Assembly: GCA_029251375.1 (NCBI GenBank)
Contig: JAQXDL010000022.1
Location: 62,001-126,000, forward strand
Reading direction: 5' to 3'
From: Pseudomonadales bacterium
GTDB taxonomy: Bacteria > Pseudomonadota > Gammaproteobacteria > Pseudomonadales > Azotimanducaceae
Length of the DNA stretch: 64,000 bases
Made by a program: the position numbers and the translations under genes. Below are positions 62,911 to 64,000 of this stretch, one piece after another. A model generated the notes under the pieces. The model saw only the letters and a list, made by a program, of their open reading frames with translations. It made no database searches and was not told the DNA's origin. Every line of letters starts with the position of its first letter. Position 1 is the stretch's first letter.

Positions 62911-63801
62911 TCACTCCTCTTTCGCTCGTCGAAGAAATTTTCTTAAATCAAACCAGCTATCAATGAGTGCGGTCGCAACCAACACTGGCGTAACAAGCTG
63001 GAACATAAATATCATCATCAAATAGAAGCTAAACAACCAACTTCTAGACAGACCCTTTTCATTCACTGTCCAATGCACCAACGCGATCGACGCCAATACC
63101 ATGGGCAGTGTTACTAACCCGATCCACATTTGGAACGGCGCAGATGTAAACGCCCCGATTCCCATCAGTATGACGATCACCCCAATCAAAGCGGCAGCAA
63201 TGATGGGGGATAGTCGTAATCGTCGAAACTCTTCTCCAAAACCACCTGGGTTATAGAGCTCACTTTGCCACCATCTGGCGAGCACCAAAAACAAAACCAT
63301 GTTCAGTGCAATGCCTACCGCAAGCGAACCAAACACCATGTTATAGGCCTGGTCGAATGTCAGTAGCAGCGCTTGAGCCTGATTCGCCTGAGTCTCAGCT
63401 TGCGCCTGAAGCTCAGCAATCACAGCAACGTATGACTCTGCGATACCGGCGATCATCTCACCGGACACAAGTTCAAGTAGTAGTGCGCAAATGCCCGCTA
63501 CAACGACACTTGCCGCAATCGTCAGTTCCCATGAAGCCGAGGCCCGCAACACATATGCAAGGGCTACCGTGCCTATCAAAACCAACATCAAGAATACTTG
63601 CCCATAAAGGAAAAGTAATACGATCAGCGGCAAGCAGCTCCACAACAGGACATAAACACCTTCGTTTATGCCCTTGCGTAGCACGATCAAACCAAGCACA
63701 GCACCCGTTAACCAATAAAAAGGCGGTAACAGAGCACCGAAAACGCAAACACCAATCGCCTGAAGTCTGCCTCGCATGACAAATTCAGCAATTGCACGCA
63801 T
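62911..63801 (-). CDS. DUF2232 family membrane protein
   Basis: A 296-aa inner-membrane protein with about eight hydrophobic segments. It starts 'MRAIAEFVMRGRLQAIGVCVFGALLPPFYWLTGAVLGLIVLRKG', typical of the DUF2232/YybS-like proteins that lie between rpsR and rplI in many gammaproteobacteria. Near the C-terminus is 'LSRSWLFSFYLMMIFMFQLVTPVLVATALIDSWFDLRKF'. Its function is unknown; the gene position suggests a link with translation or membrane biogenesis. It is 11 bases after rpsR. Confidence 0.88.
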   Translation of the reverse strand: MRAIAEFVMRGRLQAIGVCVFGALLPPFYWLTGAVLGLIVLRKGINEGVYVLLWSCLPLIVLLFLYGQVFLMLVLIGTVALAYVLRASASWELTIAASVVVAGICALLLELVSGEMIAGIAESYVAVIAELQAQAETQANQAQALLLTFDQAYNMVFGSLAVGIALNMVLFLVLARWWQSELYNPGGFGEEFRRLRLSPIIAAALIGVIVILMGIGAFTSAPFQMWIGLVTLPMVLASIALVHWTVNEKGLSRSWLFSFYLMMIFMFQLVTPVLVATALIDSWFDLRKFLRRAKEE

Positions 63802-63812
63802 GGTTATCCCGC

Positions 63813-64000
63813 TTATTTGTGGCCGTCAGTGTATGGCAACAATGCCAAATATCGAGCGCGCTTGATTGCTTTAGCTAGCTGACGCTGGTATTTCGCTTTT
63901 GTACCAGTAATTCTGCTAGGCACAATCTTTCCCGTTTCCGAGACATATTGCTTCAATGTTTCGATATCTTTGTAATCGATTTCAGTAACGCCTTCGGCGG
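63813..64000 (-). CDS. rpsR: 30S ribosomal protein S18, C-terminal part
   Basis: The minus strand from the right edge encodes '...[56 protein letters not shown]' in pieces matching S18, ending at TAA 63815-63813. '[10 protein letters not shown]' and '[19 protein letters not shown]' are diagnostic. The N-terminus lies beyond the window. It is the upstream gene of the rpsR-DUF2232-rplI unit. Confidence 0.96.
   Translation of the reverse strand, partial: AEGVTEIDYKDIETLKQYVSETGKIVPSRITGTKAKYQRQLAKAIKRARYLALLPYTDGHK

Overview
The window reads as a chromosomal segment of a gammaproteobacterium of moderate GC content. The evidence is conserved gammaproteobacterial gene order: recN-fur-bamE-ratB-ratA-smpB-ssrA, xseB-ispA-dxs, nrdR-ribD-ribH-nusB-thiL-pgpA and rpsR-DUF2232-rplI-dnaB-alr-radA. 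The tmRNA also carries the tag ANDENYALAA. A CYP153 alkane hydroxylase, an Na+-coupled NSS transporter, an ArsJ arsenate module and a probable selenoprotein suggest an aerobic, probably marine, heterotroph. I cannot assign a genus.

Layout. 1-7.3 kb: partial hrcA, recN, fur, bamE, the ratB/ratA pair, an NSS transporter, smpB and ssrA (trans-translation). 7.4-19.1 kb: accessory metabolism, with CYP153, two MFS carriers, DUF6134 and DoxX proteins, a patatin-like lipase, ubiquinone genes coq7/ubiG and a DUF3604 protein. 19.3-25.7 kb: an AhpD/CMD-family gene with an in-frame TGA in a CxxU motif followed by a SECIS-like hairpin, a GST, MscS and ZntB-like membrane proteins, an orphan BrxR/CapW-like WYL regulator and an SDR. 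25.7-36.5 kb: a GAPDH-ArsJ pair preceded by 19-bp tandem repeats, a phosphotransferase, a frameshifted MBL hydrolase, a GMC oxidoreductase, a HemH-like protein lacking the usual catalytic His, and a GGDEF protein with a degenerate active site. 36.7-46.9 kb: a CoA-type Nudix, an M48 protease, an ABC ATPase plus permease/M1-peptidase operon in which both genes are broken, a sulfatase, and a cytochrome b / cytochrome c' pair. 47.2-64 kb: housekeeping genes for isoprenoids, riboflavin, thiamine, phospholipid, ribonucleotide reductase control, EttA, RadA, Alr, DnaB, L9 and S18.

The most interesting signal is at 19,285-19,824. Here one coding frame continues through TGA with the same protein-family homology on both sides. 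The TGA replaces the second Cys of the redox CxxC motif, and a stem-loop much like the E. coli fdhF SECIS lies just downstream. Second is the inactivated ABC/M1 operon: an ochre codon in the ATPase and a 4-bp tandem duplication in the permease-peptidase, whose removal restores a single frame. Start sites, frameshifts and operators come from reading the sequence only; no database search was run.
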